NCBI GenBank assembly: GCA_958449275.1
Contig: CAUDHE010000003.1
Span: forward strand, 1 to 62,611
Direction: 5' to 3'
DNA length: 62,611 nt
From: an uncultured Alistipes sp.
GTDB lineage: Bacteria > Bacteroidota > Bacteroidia > Bacteroidales > Rikenellaceae
This document shows, in pieces, positions 17,684 through 26,391 of this stretch. The notes beneath the pieces were generated by a model, which ran no database searches, was not told the DNA's origin, and was given only the letters and a program-made list of their open reading frames with translations. A program made the translations under genes and the position numbers. Each line of letters opens with the position of its first letter. Position 1 is the stretch's first letter.

Positions 17684-19375
17684 TTACTTGTTTGCGGTGT
17701 TCGGATCGTTCACATCTTTATTGCGATTGTTGTAAAGGAATCGGCGGATCTTTTTGGTCGGAGTCTTCACGAACTCCTCATCCTCCTCCACGACTTCGGT
17801 TATGCGGGAGAATTTGTTAACCTTCGAATTGACGTATTTCAGAATATCCTGCTTGATTTCCTCCTTTTTGGCATTCCATTCGTCGATTTTCTGGTGCCAT
17901 TCATCACGTTTGATCTCCCATTTCTCCATCAGTTCGTCCTTGAGAGCCTCGATGGCGTCGGTGTCGAAATGTACCAAAGCAACCAAGTGGCCGTCCTGCT
18001 CGGTGACGATCGATTCGGAAACGTAGGCATTGGAGTTGAGAACCGATTCTATCTCCTCGGGATAGATGTTTTCACCGCTGGGACCCACGATCATGTTCTT
18101 CAGGCGGCCTTTGATGAATATGCAGCCTTCGTCGTCGATGAAACCGAGATCGCCCGTACGGAACCATCCGTCATCGGTGAACACCTCGGTCGTGGCAGCC
18201 TCGTTTTTATAGTATCCGCGCATTACCGACGGCGAATCGATGACTATTTCGCCCTGACGGGTTTCGGGATTCACATTGTCCAGACGCACGTGCAGACCTT
18301 GCATCGCCACGCCCGTCGATCCCAACTTGCGCGGCATCTGCGGTATGGCTCCGGCCACCATAGGGGCCGTTTCGGTGAGTCCGTAGCCTATGGCATAGGG
18401 TATTACGCGGCTGTCGATGAGAAACTGCTCCACTTGTCCGTCGAGCTTGGCACCGCCGATGCCGAAGAAACGCAGACGTCCGCCGAACATCTTCATCAAC
18501 TTGCCGCCCGCTATGCGATGCAGGTAACGGCGCATGAAGCCTATGCCGTAGAGCGTCCTCCAGAATTTGTTGGAGGTGAATTTGGCGTATATCTGACTGC
18601 GGTAGATCTTTTCGATGATGAGAGGTACGATCAGGAAACACGTGGGGCGCACGCGCTTGAGTGCGGGCAGCAGAACCGATGCCGTGGGCGGCTTCTCGAG
18701 ATAGGTCACCTTGCCGCCCGTCGCGAAGGGATAGAGCATTCCCACCGTACACTCGTAGGTATGCGACAGAGGCAGTACCGAGAGCATCGAATCGTTCTCG
18801 TCGAGCGGGAACAGACCGTACATCATACATACGTTGGATGCCAGATTGCGGTGCGAAAGCATCACGCCTTTCGGGCGCGACATGGTGCCCGAAGTGTAGA
18901 TGATTACGGCCAGATCGTCGGGCGAGGGCACGGCCGTAGAACCTTGCTCCTCGACGCGCTGCGATATGACGGTGAGACTCTTGGTACGGATCACTATGTT
19001 CAGCGCCGCGACCGTGTCTTTCGACAGTTTGGTGAATAGTTTGTCGGATACCATCAGGGCTTTGGCCTCGGAGTGCTTGATGAGCATGTCCAGCTCCTCG
19101 CCCGTGAAGTCGGGCAGGATGGGAACGGCGACCATTCCCGCCGATACCACGGCGAAGTAACAGATTCCCCAGTTAGGCATGTTGCTGCTGAGCAGGGCCA
19201 CTTTGTCGCCGGCATTGAGCCCTGCGCCCGTAAGTAATTTTTGTATCTCTGTTACGCGTTTACCCACCTCGTTATAAGTCACATCTTCGCCGTCGAACAT
19301 TGAAAATGCGACCCTCTCGCCGAACTTGTCGATGCTGTTATGCAGAAGTTCGTGCAGTGTGTTCAAAGCTATCAT
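17684..19375 (-). CDS. AMP-binding long-chain acyl-CoA (or acyl-ACP) ligase
   Basis: A 563-residue ANL-superfamily adenylating enzyme. The AMP-binding P-loop is IIYTSGTMSRPKGVMLSH, and YGLTETAPMV and WFRTGDLGFID-like GWFRTGDLGFIDDEG follow. The C-terminal GRLKNMIVGPSGENIYPEEIE contains the hinge and lysine region. It should activate fatty acids with ATP in the cytoplasm or at the inner membrane; whether the acceptor is CoA or ACP is not visible. A charged coiled-coil-like insert (KWEIKRDEWHQKIDEWNAKK) near the end is typical of the Bacteroidetes subgroup. It is divergent from queG. Confidence 0.88.
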   Translation of the reverse strand: MIALNTLHELLHNSIDKFGERVAFSMFDGEDVTYNEVGKRVTEIQKLLTGAGLNAGDKVALLSSNMPNWGICYFAVVSAGMVAVPILPDFTGEELDMLIKHSEAKALMVSDKLFTKLSKDTVAALNIVIRTKSLTVISQRVEEQGSTAVPSPDDLAVIIYTSGTMSRPKGVMLSHRNLASNVCMMYGLFPLDENDSMLSVLPLSHTYECTVGMLYPFATGGKVTYLEKPPTASVLLPALKRVRPTCFLIVPLIIEKIYRSQIYAKFTSNKFWRTLYGIGFMRRYLHRIAGGKLMKMFGGRLRFFGIGGAKLDGQVEQFLIDSRVIPYAIGYGLTETAPMVAGAIPQMPRKLGSTGVAMQGLHVRLDNVNPETRQGEIVIDSPSVMRGYYKNEAATTEVFTDDGWFRTGDLGFIDDEGCIFIKGRLKNMIVGPSGENIYPEEIESVLNSNAYVSESIVTEQDGHLVALVHFDTDAIEALKDELMEKWEIKRDEWHQKIDEWNAKKEEIKQDILKYVNSKVNKFSRITEVVEEDEEFVKTPTKKIRRFLYNNRNKDVNDPNTANK

Positions 19376-19454
19376 TAAGCAATATTCATTGTAAAATTTG
19401 CGCTAAGGTAGCGAAAAAATATTAAAATTCGGTACATTTGAGGCGAAATAGGTT

Positions 19455-20360
19455 ATGATAGACTCCCGATATATCAAAGATCTTGCCGAGCAGGCGGGGT
19501 TCGACATGTGCGGAATAGCGCGCAGCCGCCATCTGGCGGATAACGAAGCGGCGTTCCGTCGATGGCTCGCGTACGGCTACGACTCGTCGCTGGCATATCT
19601 GCGCAACAATCTCGACAAGCGTTTCGATACGCGTCGTTTGGTGGAGGGCGCGCGGAGCGTGGCGGTATGCGCAGTGGGGTACAAGTCGGCCGTAAGCGAA
19701 GGATATGCACGAGATTGCATGACGAAAGTGGCCTCGTATGCCTGCAACCGCGATTACCACAAAAGCCTGAAGAAGATGTTGCTCGCCATGCTGCGAGCCT
19801 TGAAGGAGCGTTATCCCGCGCTGGAGGGGCGTGCGTTCGTCGATTCGGCGCCGTTGCTCGAAAAGCAGTTGGCCGTGGAGGCGGGAGTGGGGTGGATAGG
19901 GCGGCAGTCGCTGCTGGTGACGCCCGAGTTCGGCTCGTTCGTGTTGCTCGGCGAGTTGGTGTTGTGCGACGAAGTCGACCGTTACGACGAACCGTATGTC
20001 GGAGTCGGGTGCGGTGAGTGTCGTCGGTGTATGGAGGCGTGTCCCACGGGGGCTATAGTCGCGCCCATGACCATAGATGCCTCGCGCTGCATATCGTGTC
20101 ATACCATAGAGGCGGAACCGTCGGCAGCGGTCGATCTTCACGGATGGATATTCGGGTGCGACGAGTGTCAGAGCTGTTGTCCGTATAATCGTAAAGCGCC
20201 GTTTCATCGCAACCCGGCATTCGATCCGCTGTTCGATCCTCGGCGTATGGGGGCAGACGAGTGGCTGGCTTTGGACGACACGGAGTTCACCGGACGCTTC
20301 GGCGGGACGCCATTGAAACGGAGCGGATTGGAGCGGATAAAGAGGAATATTTCGAGATAA
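19455..20360 (+). CDS. queG: Epoxyqueuosine reductase
   Basis: A 301-residue cobalamin- and iron-sulfur-dependent enzyme that reduces epoxyqueuosine to queuosine in tRNA anticodons. Two cluster motifs are visible: CGECRRCMEACPTGAI and CISCHTIE with CDECQSCCPYN. The catalytic Asp lies in RAFVDSAPLLEK, and GVGWIGRQSLLV is conserved in QueG. The protein ends soon after the ferredoxin domain, without the C-terminal HEAT repeats of longer homologues, which is common. It begins MIDSRYIKDLA, 79 nt from the divergent ligase gene. Confidence 0.93.
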   Translation: MIDSRYIKDLAEQAGFDMCGIARSRHLADNEAAFRRWLAYGYDSSLAYLRNNLDKRFDTRRLVEGARSVAVCAVGYKSAVSEGYARDCMTKVASYACNRDYHKSLKKMLLAMLRALKERYPALEGRAFVDSAPLLEKQLAVEAGVGWIGRQSLLVTPEFGSFVLLGELVLCDEVDRYDEPYVGVGCGECRRCMEACPTGAIVAPMTIDASRCISCHTIEAEPSAAVDLHGWIFGCDECQSCCPYNRKAPFHRNPAFDPLFDPRRMGADEWLALDDTEFTGRFGGTPLKRSGLERIKRNISR

Positions 20361-20366
20361 TAGTTT

Positions 20367-20463
20367 CGACATTGCTTTGCAATGTCGGCAGTTCGCCGCC
20401 ACCCCGCGCGGCGGACTGCAACTCGCTTTACGCTCGCTGCATCCTCCGCTGTCGGCGAACAGC
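20367..20463 (+). repeat. Interspersed repeat family A, copy A4
   Basis: A full copy between queG and prs, oriented as if following prs. The outer hairpin is CGACATTG-CTTTG-CAATGTCG, again a paired change from the other copies. The inner stem is GCAGT-T-CGCCGC with GCGGCG-G-ACTGC. It ends CGGCGAACAGC. Confidence 0.85.
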
Positions 20464-20472
20464 ATATACGAA

Positions 20473-20502
20473 AAGAGGCCGCCTTATCAAAGACAGCCTC
20501 TT
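20473..20502 (-). terminator. Probable terminator of prs
   Basis: AAGAGGC ... GCCTCTT with a 16-nt loop region, 21 nt past the prs stop. On the minus strand it is followed by TTCGTATATG, so the T tract is poor. Confidence 0.5.
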
Positions 20503-20522
20503 CCGTTCTATGGCGATCGATA

Positions 20523-21464
20523 CTATTTGTAGAATATCGAACTTATCTCTTTGTAATTGTGTACACGCTCTATTACGTTGGCGAAGATGTCGGCCACCGA
20601 AAGAACGGTGAACTTGCTGAGATCCTTTTCCTGATTGAGCGGAATGGTGTCGGTGACGATGACTTCCTGCAAACGGCTCTCGTTGATGCGTTCGTAGGCG
20701 GCACCCGACAACACGGGGTGGGTTATGACGGCGCGGACGCTCTTGGCGCCCTTGTCCATGAGCATGTTGGCTGCCATGCAGATGGTACCCGCGGTGTCGA
20801 TCATGTCGTCGACGATGATGATATTGCGGCCCTCTACCTCGCCTATGGCCGTCATGCTGCCGACCACGTTGGCCTTGGCGCGCTCCTTATGCGATATGAT
20901 GATAGGGGTTTGCAGATGCTTGGCGTAGGCGTTGGCTCGCTTGGCGCCGCCCATGTCGGGCGCGGCGATCGACAGATCCTCGATATTGAGGCTCTGAATG
21001 TAGGGGATGAATATGCCGCTGGCGTAGAGCGCATCGACGGGAACGTCGAAGAAACCCTGAATTTGATCGGCATGGAGGTCCATCGTCATGATGCGGTCGA
21101 CGCCTGCCGCGACCAGAAGATTGGCTACGAGTTTGGCTCCGATGGGTACGCGCGGACGGTCCTTGCGATCCTGACGTGCCCAGCCGAAATAGGGCATTAC
21201 CGCAATGACTTTGTAGGCCGAAGCACGACGTGCCGCGTCGATCATCATAAGAAGCTCCATCAGATTGTCCGAGGGCGGGAATGTCGATTGTATGATGAAT
21301 ACCGTGCAACCTCGGATCGATTCGTTGTAGAACGGCTGGAACTCGCCGTCGCTGAACTGGAGTATTTCCGAATCGCCGAGCGTTGTGCCATAGCTGGCCA
21401 CGATCTTCTCGGCCAGATAACGCGAGTTGCGTCCCGCAAAAAACTTGATCTTATGAATAGCCAT
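20523..21464 (-). CDS. prs: Ribose-phosphate pyrophosphokinase
   Basis: A 313-residue PRPP synthase, transferring pyrophosphate from ATP to ribose-5-phosphate for nucleotide, His and Trp synthesis. Visible motifs are FSDGEFQPFYNESIRG (N-terminal), YFGWARQDRKDRPRVPIGAK (flexible loop and ATP site), TMDLHADQIQGFFDVPVD, and the PRPP-binding IIIVDDMIDTAGTI. The start is at MAIHKIKF; the frame is open 12 codons further up, across the promoter. A TATATTTG -7 box lies at 21488-21495. The gene is single and ends in a weak terminator and repeat A4. Confidence 0.96.
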   Translation of the reverse strand: MAIHKIKFFAGRNSRYLAEKIVASYGTTLGDSEILQFSDGEFQPFYNESIRGCTVFIIQSTFPPSDNLMELLMMIDAARRASAYKVIAVMPYFGWARQDRKDRPRVPIGAKLVANLLVAAGVDRIMTMDLHADQIQGFFDVPVDALYASGIFIPYIQSLNIEDLSIAAPDMGGAKRANAYAKHLQTPIIISHKERAKANVVGSMTAIGEVEGRNIIIVDDMIDTAGTICMAANMLMDKGAKSVRAVITHPVLSGAAYERINESRLQEVIVTDTIPLNQEKDLSKFTVLSVADIFANVIERVHNYKEISSIFYK

Positions 21465-21487
21465 TGTGTCGTTGTGTTTTGATGGTG

Positions 21488-21495
21488 CAAATATA
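21488..21495 (-). promoter_or_regulatory. -7 box for prs
   Basis: TATATTTG on the minus strand, 24 nt before the ATG at 21464. No clear TTTG -33 box. Confidence 0.5.
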
Positions 21496-21544
21496 TACAA
21501 TCCACGGTAAAAAAGGGCCGTTCCGATATCGACTTTTCAAATAA

Positions 21545-22132
21545 TTATAAACATTTTTCGATATAGTCGAGTATTTCATCCCGTCCCGTGCCGCGCGCGC
21601 TCGACGAGAGGAACACGGGCGGCAGCTCCTCCCATTGTTCCGCGAGGGCGGTGCGGTAGCGTTCGACGCTCTTTTTGAGTTGCGCGGCCGAGAGCTTGTC
21701 GCCCTTGGTGAATATTATGCCGAACGGGACCCCGTTTTCGCCCAGCATCTCGATGAAACGCAGATCGATGGCCTGAGGTTCGAGACGCGAATCGACCAAA
21801 ACGAACAGGAAGTGCATCTTCTCGCATTTGAGAACGTAATCGAGTATGATTTTCGAAAATTCGCCGCGTTTGCTTTTCGACACGCGTGCATAGCCGTACC
21901 CCGGAAGGTCGACCAGATACCACGAATCGTTTATGAGGAAGTGATTTATGAGTCGTGTTTTGCCCGGCGTGGACGATACCTTGGCCAGCGCTTTGTGGCC
22001 CGTGAGCATATTGATGAGCGACGATTTGCCGACGTTGCTGCGGCCGATGAAAGCTATGTCGCGAAGGTCGTCTTTCGGGACTTGCGATATTTTTTCCGAG
22101 CTGCATCGGAATTCGGCTTTGTTGATTTTCAT
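21545..22132 (-). CDS. engB: Ribosome biogenesis GTPase EngB/YsxC
   Basis: A 195-residue TrmE-Era-EngA-EngB-type GTPase needed for large ribosomal subunit assembly. G1 is IGRSNVGKSSLIN, the G2 region is STPGKTRLIN, G3 is LVDLPGYGYARV, and G4 is FTKGDKL. The length is normal for the family. The upstream 226 nt hold repeat B3 and the terminator of the lipoprotein gene, so it is probably transcribed alone. Confidence 0.94.
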   Translation of the reverse strand: MKINKAEFRCSSEKISQVPKDDLRDIAFIGRSNVGKSSLINMLTGHKALAKVSSTPGKTRLINHFLINDSWYLVDLPGYGYARVSKSKRGEFSKIILDYVLKCEKMHFLFVLVDSRLEPQAIDLRFIEMLGENGVPFGIIFTKGDKLSAAQLKKSVERYRTALAEQWEELPPVFLSSSARGTGRDEILDYIEKCL

Positions 22133-22210
22133 CGCAGAGGGAGATTACGCCTCGAAAGGCTTGTTCGTGCCGCAAAAATATATAAAAAAACTCGAACGGA
22201 GAAATTATGC

Positions 22211-22296
22211 TGCGATTCGTCAGAGTCGTGCGGGACGCAGCCTCGCCCTGCGGAGACCCGCAACTTGCGTTCGCGTGCTCGCAGGATGCCGCCCGA
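22211..22296 (-). repeat. Interspersed repeat family B, copy B3
   Basis: A near-full copy with the core GACGCAGCCTCGCCCTGCGG, in the gap between engB and the lipoprotein gene. Relative to the lipoprotein gene it comes after the terminator, the same order as B1 and B4. Confidence 0.75.
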
Positions 22297-22311
22297 GTCG
22301 CAGTATGGCAA

Positions 22312-22339
22312 AACAGCCCGACCGCAGGGTCGAGCTGTT
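22312..22339 (-). terminator. Terminator of the FISUMP-like lipoprotein gene
   Basis: A stem AACAGC-C-CGACC / GGTCG-A-GCTGTT with a GCAG loop, 20 nt past the stop. On the minus strand TTTTGCCATAC follows. Confidence 0.75.
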
Positions 22340-22358
22340 GCAAATTGTCGTGCCGCGT

Positions 22359-23858
22359 CTATCGGTCGTCTCGCACGCAACGGATCTGCATGCCGTTGGC
22401 GCGATACATCTCCTTGGCCCCTTCGTAGCGGTTGTTCACTGCGCGGGTGGTGTTGAGATCGAAGAACATCGATTTTGCCGTCGTAATCTCTTCGACTCCG
22501 ACTCCGTTCGTCCAATAATAGCCGATCCAAGGCATGGGGACATGCTCGTAACCGTAGTCGTTCATGTTGGTGAGCACTCCGTTCTGGAAACTGCGGCGAC
22601 CGGCTCCCGGCATGAAGAGTTTCGCTCCCGTAGTCTTGTCCTTTATATGCCATCCGTACATGTTGCGTATGTCGCCGAGCTGCGCCGCATCCTCTATTTC
22701 GTCGATGTCGAACGCCAGGAAAGCATCGCCGTCGGGTACGCGCCATCCGCGGGGACACGGATCGTAGAGACTCTTCTCGTCGTCGTTCCACAGACGGTCG
22801 TCGCGGCCCGACCAAAGCCAGTCGTAACCGCTATCCTTCGAGCCGAGCACGAACGACATGGGGTTGGCGACGGTGTATTCGATGCTGCCTGCTTCGGCGT
22901 CCTTCTCCGAATCGACGTATGCGAAACGTTTCACGGTATTGGTGGCGCTGAAAACCGTTCTGTCGGAATTGTCCGAGAATCTGTAATCGATGGGGCGGAT
23001 GAACGGATCCTTGCGGCCCCACTGGTAGTAGAGTCCGTATGACTTGAATATGTCGTCCGCATCGGTCGAACCGTCGCTGTTGCGGTAGGCACCGAGGTTG
23101 CGATCCATGAACACTCCCGCCGAAGTGGCGACGGCGTTAGATGCGGGATCCGATCCCGTGATCCACACGTGCCAGCTCCACAGAATGACGTCGTCGGCAT
23201 CGTATGCCGCAATGACGGCATTTCCGTCGGGCGCCACGGTCGAGACATCGTCGTTGTCGTCGGTCGTCTCCTCATGCGACACGTAGAAAGTGAATGTGCC
23301 CGATGCGGCGTCGAAGCTGCTGAAATTGATTATATCCTTTTCGCTCTGCCACAGCAGGGCCACGCGGGCGGGCGATATGGTCTGCGACGACTCGCCTTTG
23401 TGAGTGACGTCGATGGTATAGCGGGTGTCGGTTTGCGTTATGACGTAACAGTTCGAATATACGTCGGTAAGATCGATCTCGCGATTCGACAGCGAGAGGT
23501 AGGAGGTGGCCTTTACCGTGGTGCCGGCGGCGGTGTAACCCGTAAGGATCAGATTGCCGTTTTCCGTGACGTCGTTGTCGGTTTCGGCATACGATTCGGG
23601 CGATTTGACGGTGATGGTCCAGTTAATCAGATCGACATCCTCCACCGTCCAGCCTGCGGGTTTCGACGTGACCGACACGCTGGTGATGTTGCGGGCGGTG
23701 AACGGAATCACCACGGTTTCGTTCAATCGGGTGACGATGCGCCCGGGCAATTCGAACGAGAAATCGTATTTTTCATCAGTCGTGCACGACGAAAACATTG
23801 TCGCACAAACGATTGCGACCACGGCGATGGCCGTAGCGCCTCGAAAAACTCTCTTCAT
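22359..23858 (-). CDS. Surface lipoprotein with FISUMP-like C-terminal domain
   Basis: A 499-residue protein. The start is at MKRVFRGAT, giving a lipoprotein signal peptide with lipobox FSSC (Cys about 25); the open frame extends 19 codons upstream. The first half looks like Ig/BACON-type beta-sandwich sequence. The second half contains VFMDRNLGAYR, YYQWGRKDPFI, YDPCPRGWRVP and a final IRCVRD, a pattern of the Fibrobacter-succinogenes-major-paralog (FISUMP) type domain and C-type-lectin-like proteins. This suggests an exposed outer membrane lipoprotein that could bind carbohydrate or act as a fimbrial component. A good promoter lies upstream and a terminator downstream. The function is unknown. 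Confidence 0.65.
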   Translation of the reverse strand: MKRVFRGATAIAVVAIVCATMFSSCTTDEKYDFSFELPGRIVTRLNETVVIPFTARNITSVSVTSKPAGWTVEDVDLINWTITVKSPESYAETDNDVTENGNLILTGYTAAGTTVKATSYLSLSNREIDLTDVYSNCYVITQTDTRYTIDVTHKGESSQTISPARVALLWQSEKDIINFSSFDAASGTFTFYVSHEETTDDNDDVSTVAPDGNAVIAAYDADDVILWSWHVWITGSDPASNAVATSAGVFMDRNLGAYRNSDGSTDADDIFKSYGLYYQWGRKDPFIRPIDYRFSDNSDRTVFSATNTVKRFAYVDSEKDAEAGSIEYTVANPMSFVLGSKDSGYDWLWSGRDDRLWNDDEKSLYDPCPRGWRVPDGDAFLAFDIDEIEDAAQLGDIRNMYGWHIKDKTTGAKLFMPGAGRRSFQNGVLTNMNDYGYEHVPMPWIGYYWTNGVGVEEITTAKSMFFDLNTTRAVNNRYEGAKEMYRANGMQIRCVRDDR

Positions 23859-23896
23859 ATATCTCTTTTTATCGATAATCACTTTCAAAATATCCG

Positions 23897-23928
23897 CAAA
23901 TATACCAAAAAGCAACGACTTTCCGCAA
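23897..23928 (-). promoter_or_regulatory. Promoter of the FISUMP-like lipoprotein gene
   Basis: On the minus strand TTG (23926-23928), 21 nt, then TATATTTG (23897-23904), about 38 nt before the ATG. Confidence 0.6.
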
Positions 23929-24002
23929 CCGTCAGTCGATTATTTCGTCATGAGGAATAATTATTGTCTATTGTGCAAACGTTTCGAAAATACATTTATT
24001 AT

Positions 24003-24770
24003 ATGGGCAGTACAAAAATTATGACGGGATCGAAACCCGCCGCCAAGGGATACCGTATCGTTATCGCCGACCGAGGTCCCTACATGGTGTTCGGACGTCC
24101 GCCGCTCGCGATGCAATTCATCATGTCGAACGACCGCGGCGAGAGCTGGTATTTTCAGGAGGGACGACATTTTTCCACCGAAAACGAGCCTACGGCGTTG
24201 TGTCGGTGCGGAGGATCGCATCGCAAACCCTATTGCGACGGCACGCATGCCAAAATAGAGTGGGATTCGCGCCTGACAGCTCCCGACACCCCTCTGCTCC
24301 GCGACGTGGAGATAACCGAGGGCGGGACGCTCGTCATGTCGGACAACGAACGCTATTGCGTCTTCGCACGTTTCTGCGAAGCCGAGGGGCGTGCTTGGAA
24401 TCTGGCAGCGAACTCGGAGTATCCCGAGGCGAGAAGGCTGGCCATACGCGAGGCATCGATGTGCCCGGGCGCGCGTCTCACGGCTTGGGACAACGAGACT
24501 GGTAAACCATTTGAACCCGCTTACGAACCGAGCCTAGGGCTGATAGAGGACATATCGGCAGGTGCCGGCGGAGGAATATGGGTTCGTGGCGGCATAAGAC
24601 TCGAACGTGTGAACGGCAAGGCTTTCGAAATACGCAACAGGATGGTACTGTGTCGTTGCGGCGGGTCGGGCAACAAGCCTTATTGCGACGGCACTCATGC
24701 GGCCGTGAGATGGCGCGACGAGATCGAGGGTGTGCCCGAGGGCGAAACGGTTCCCGAGGAGGTGTATTGA
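24003..24770 (+). CDS. Protein with two CDGSH iron-sulfur motifs
   Basis: A 255-residue cytoplasmic protein. Two CDGSH-type [2Fe-2S] ligand motifs are present: CRCGGSHRKPYCDGTH (about 70-85) and CRCGGSGNKPYCDGTH (about 218-233), each with the three Cys and one His that bind a cluster. Between them lies a region with CVFARFCEAEGRAW and CPGARLTAWD. Such double-CDGSH proteins are widespread in Bacteroidetes and are thought to transfer electrons or clusters; no reaction is assigned. The start is the ATG at MGSTKIMTG; an in-frame TTG 13 codons upstream is not favoured. It has its own transcript ending in a strong terminator. Confidence 0.82.
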   Translation: MGSTKIMTGSKPAAKGYRIVIADRGPYMVFGRPPLAMQFIMSNDRGESWYFQEGRHFSTENEPTALCRCGGSHRKPYCDGTHAKIEWDSRLTAPDTPLLRDVEITEGGTLVMSDNERYCVFARFCEAEGRAWNLAANSEYPEARRLAIREASMCPGARLTAWDNETGKPFEPAYEPSLGLIEDISAGAGGGIWVRGGIRLERVNGKAFEIRNRMVLCRCGGSGNKPYCDGTHAAVRWRDEIEGVPEGETVPEEVY

Positions 24771-24775
24771 ACGAA

Positions 24776-24805
24776 AACAGCCGACTTCGCAAGAAGTCGG
24801 CTGTT
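24776..24805. terminator. Bidirectional intrinsic terminator
   Basis: A perfect 13-bp stem AACAGCCGACTTC / GAAGTCGGCTGTT with a GCAA loop, between the convergent CDGSH (+) and floA (-) genes. Confidence 0.85.
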
Positions 24806-24825
24806 CGGTCGGGTATGGTCGACGG

Positions 24826-25800
24826 CTACTTTTTGTCGTTGCGCGCTATGGTGTCGCGCATCTGCGTGTCGGCCATGATGTTCTTCATCTTGTAGTAGTC
24901 CATTATTCCGAGATTGCCGTTGCGGAATGCCTCGGCCATAGCCAGCGGCACCTCGGCCTCGGCGAGGATCACTTTCGCACGGGCATCCTGAGCTTTGGCG
25001 CGATTCTCCTGCTCCAGAGCGACAGCCATGGCGCGACGCTCCTCGGCCTTGGCTTGAGCGATATTCTTGTCGGCGTCGGCCTGATCCATCTGAAGCTGCG
25101 CGCCTATGTTCTTGCCGACGTCGATATCGGCTATATCGATCGACAGTATCTCGAATGCCGTACCTGCGTCGAGCCCCTTTTCGAGCACTACGCGCGAGAT
25201 CGAGTCGGGATTCTCCAGCACGATCTTGTGCGATGCGGCCGAGCCGATGGACGATACTATGCCTTCGCCTACGCGGGCCAAAACCGTCTCCTCGCCTGCA
25301 CCGCCCACCAACTGCTTGATGTTGGCGCGCACCGTCACGCGGGCCTTGGCTATGAGCTGAATGCCGTCCTTCGCCACGGCGGCTACGGGCGGAGTGTTTA
25401 TAACTTTGGGGTTGACCGACATCTGCACTGCCTCGAATACGTCGCGACCCGCCAGATCGATGGCGGTGGCCATCTTGAAATCGAGATTTATGTTGGCTTT
25501 CTGTGCCGAGACGAGGGCATGCACGACATTGGTGACATTACCGCCGGCCAGATAGTGCGCCTCCAGTTCATTGGGATCGAGGTTGAGACCCGCTTTGGTT
25601 CCCTCGATCATGGATGATACGATTACCGAGGGCGGCACCTTGCGCCAACGCATGAGGATGAGTTGCAGCAGGCTGATCTTGACGCCCGAAACGAGCGCCG
25701 AGAACCATAGTCCCACAGGAATGAAATAGAATACGAGCCAGATGGCTATAAGACCCAGAAAGGCCACGAAAGCGATGATTCCCAATTGTAATTCTTCCAT
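24826..25800 (-). CDS. floA: Flotillin-like protein FloA
   Basis: A 324-residue membrane scaffold. One N-terminal hydrophobic hairpin (about 8-48) is followed by the SPFH-like/UPF0365 domain with GGNVTNVVHALVSAQKANI and DLAGRDVFEAVQMSVNPKVI. A long coiled-coil-prone stretch comes next, rich in Ala, Glu and Lys (QAKAEERRAMAVALEQENRA). FloA organises membrane microdomains in bacteria. The NfeD-like gene is 46 nt upstream, the standard floA-nfeD pairing. Confidence 0.94.
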   Translation of the reverse strand: MEELQLGIIAFVAFLGLIAIWLVFYFIPVGLWFSALVSGVKISLLQLILMRWRKVPPSVIVSSMIEGTKAGLNLDPNELEAHYLAGGNVTNVVHALVSAQKANINLDFKMATAIDLAGRDVFEAVQMSVNPKVINTPPVAAVAKDGIQLIAKARVTVRANIKQLVGGAGEETVLARVGEGIVSSIGSAASHKIVLENPDSISRVVLEKGLDAGTAFEILSIDIADIDVGKNIGAQLQMDQADADKNIAQAKAEERRAMAVALEQENRAKAQDARAKVILAEAEVPLAMAEAFRNGNLGIMDYYKMKNIMADTQMRDTIARNDKK

Positions 25801-25846
25801 AGTTATTCGGTTGTTAATGATTTTTATCCGTTGATTGCGAGCAGGT

Positions 25847-26314
25847 TTATTCCGCGAGTTTCACTATGACGGTGAAATTCTCGAATCCCACCACCTCCAC
25901 GCTTTTGCGTTGGTCGATGTAGACGTCGACCGATTTGGCTTCGTATACCTTGCCGTCGATATTGACCTTGCCCATCGGCGACAGACGCGAGACGGTGGTG
26001 CCGCGGTCGCCCGCCTTCAGTTCGTCGGCGGGACTCGCCATGCTCGACGAATCGATCTTCTGGTCGAGAGAGAAGCGCTGCCACGTCTTGGCGCGCAACG
26101 ATATGACCGTGGCGATGAGCGACATGGCGAGGATAGCGGCTATCGTCACGCCGCCTCCGACTATGTCGAAACGCACGAATCCGAAATATGCGGCCGTACC
26201 GTAGCACAGCAGCGAGAGAACGGTTCCAACGGTAGTGCCAGGCAGCAATACCAGCTCCACCACGAGGAAGAACATTCCCAGTAACACGAGAAATACGATC
26301 AATCCCATAAGCAT
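25847..26314 (-). CDS. NfeD-like membrane protein
   Basis: A 155-residue protein with three or four hydrophobic helices in the first about 75 residues and a C-terminal OB-fold (about 90-155; GDRGTTVSRLSPMGKVNIDG). This is the short NfeD1b type without the ClpP-like protease domain. NfeD proteins partner flotillins, and floA follows directly. The start may be this ATG or a second ATG two codons later. A 77-nt gap separates it from the SPOR-like gene upstream. Confidence 0.85.
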   Translation of the reverse strand: MLMGLIVFLVLLGMFFLVVELVLLPGTTVGTVLSLLCYGTAAYFGFVRFDIVGGGVTIAAILAMSLIATVISLRAKTWQRFSLDQKIDSSSMASPADELKAGDRGTTVSRLSPMGKVNIDGKVYEAKSVDVYIDQRKSVEVVGFENFTVIVKLAE

Positions 26315-26391
26315 TCGTTTTTAAGTTCGGCGGAAACCGTAGTTCGGGTTCCGAATAATTTATTTAAGTCTGCGTCGCAAGTAATATTCGC

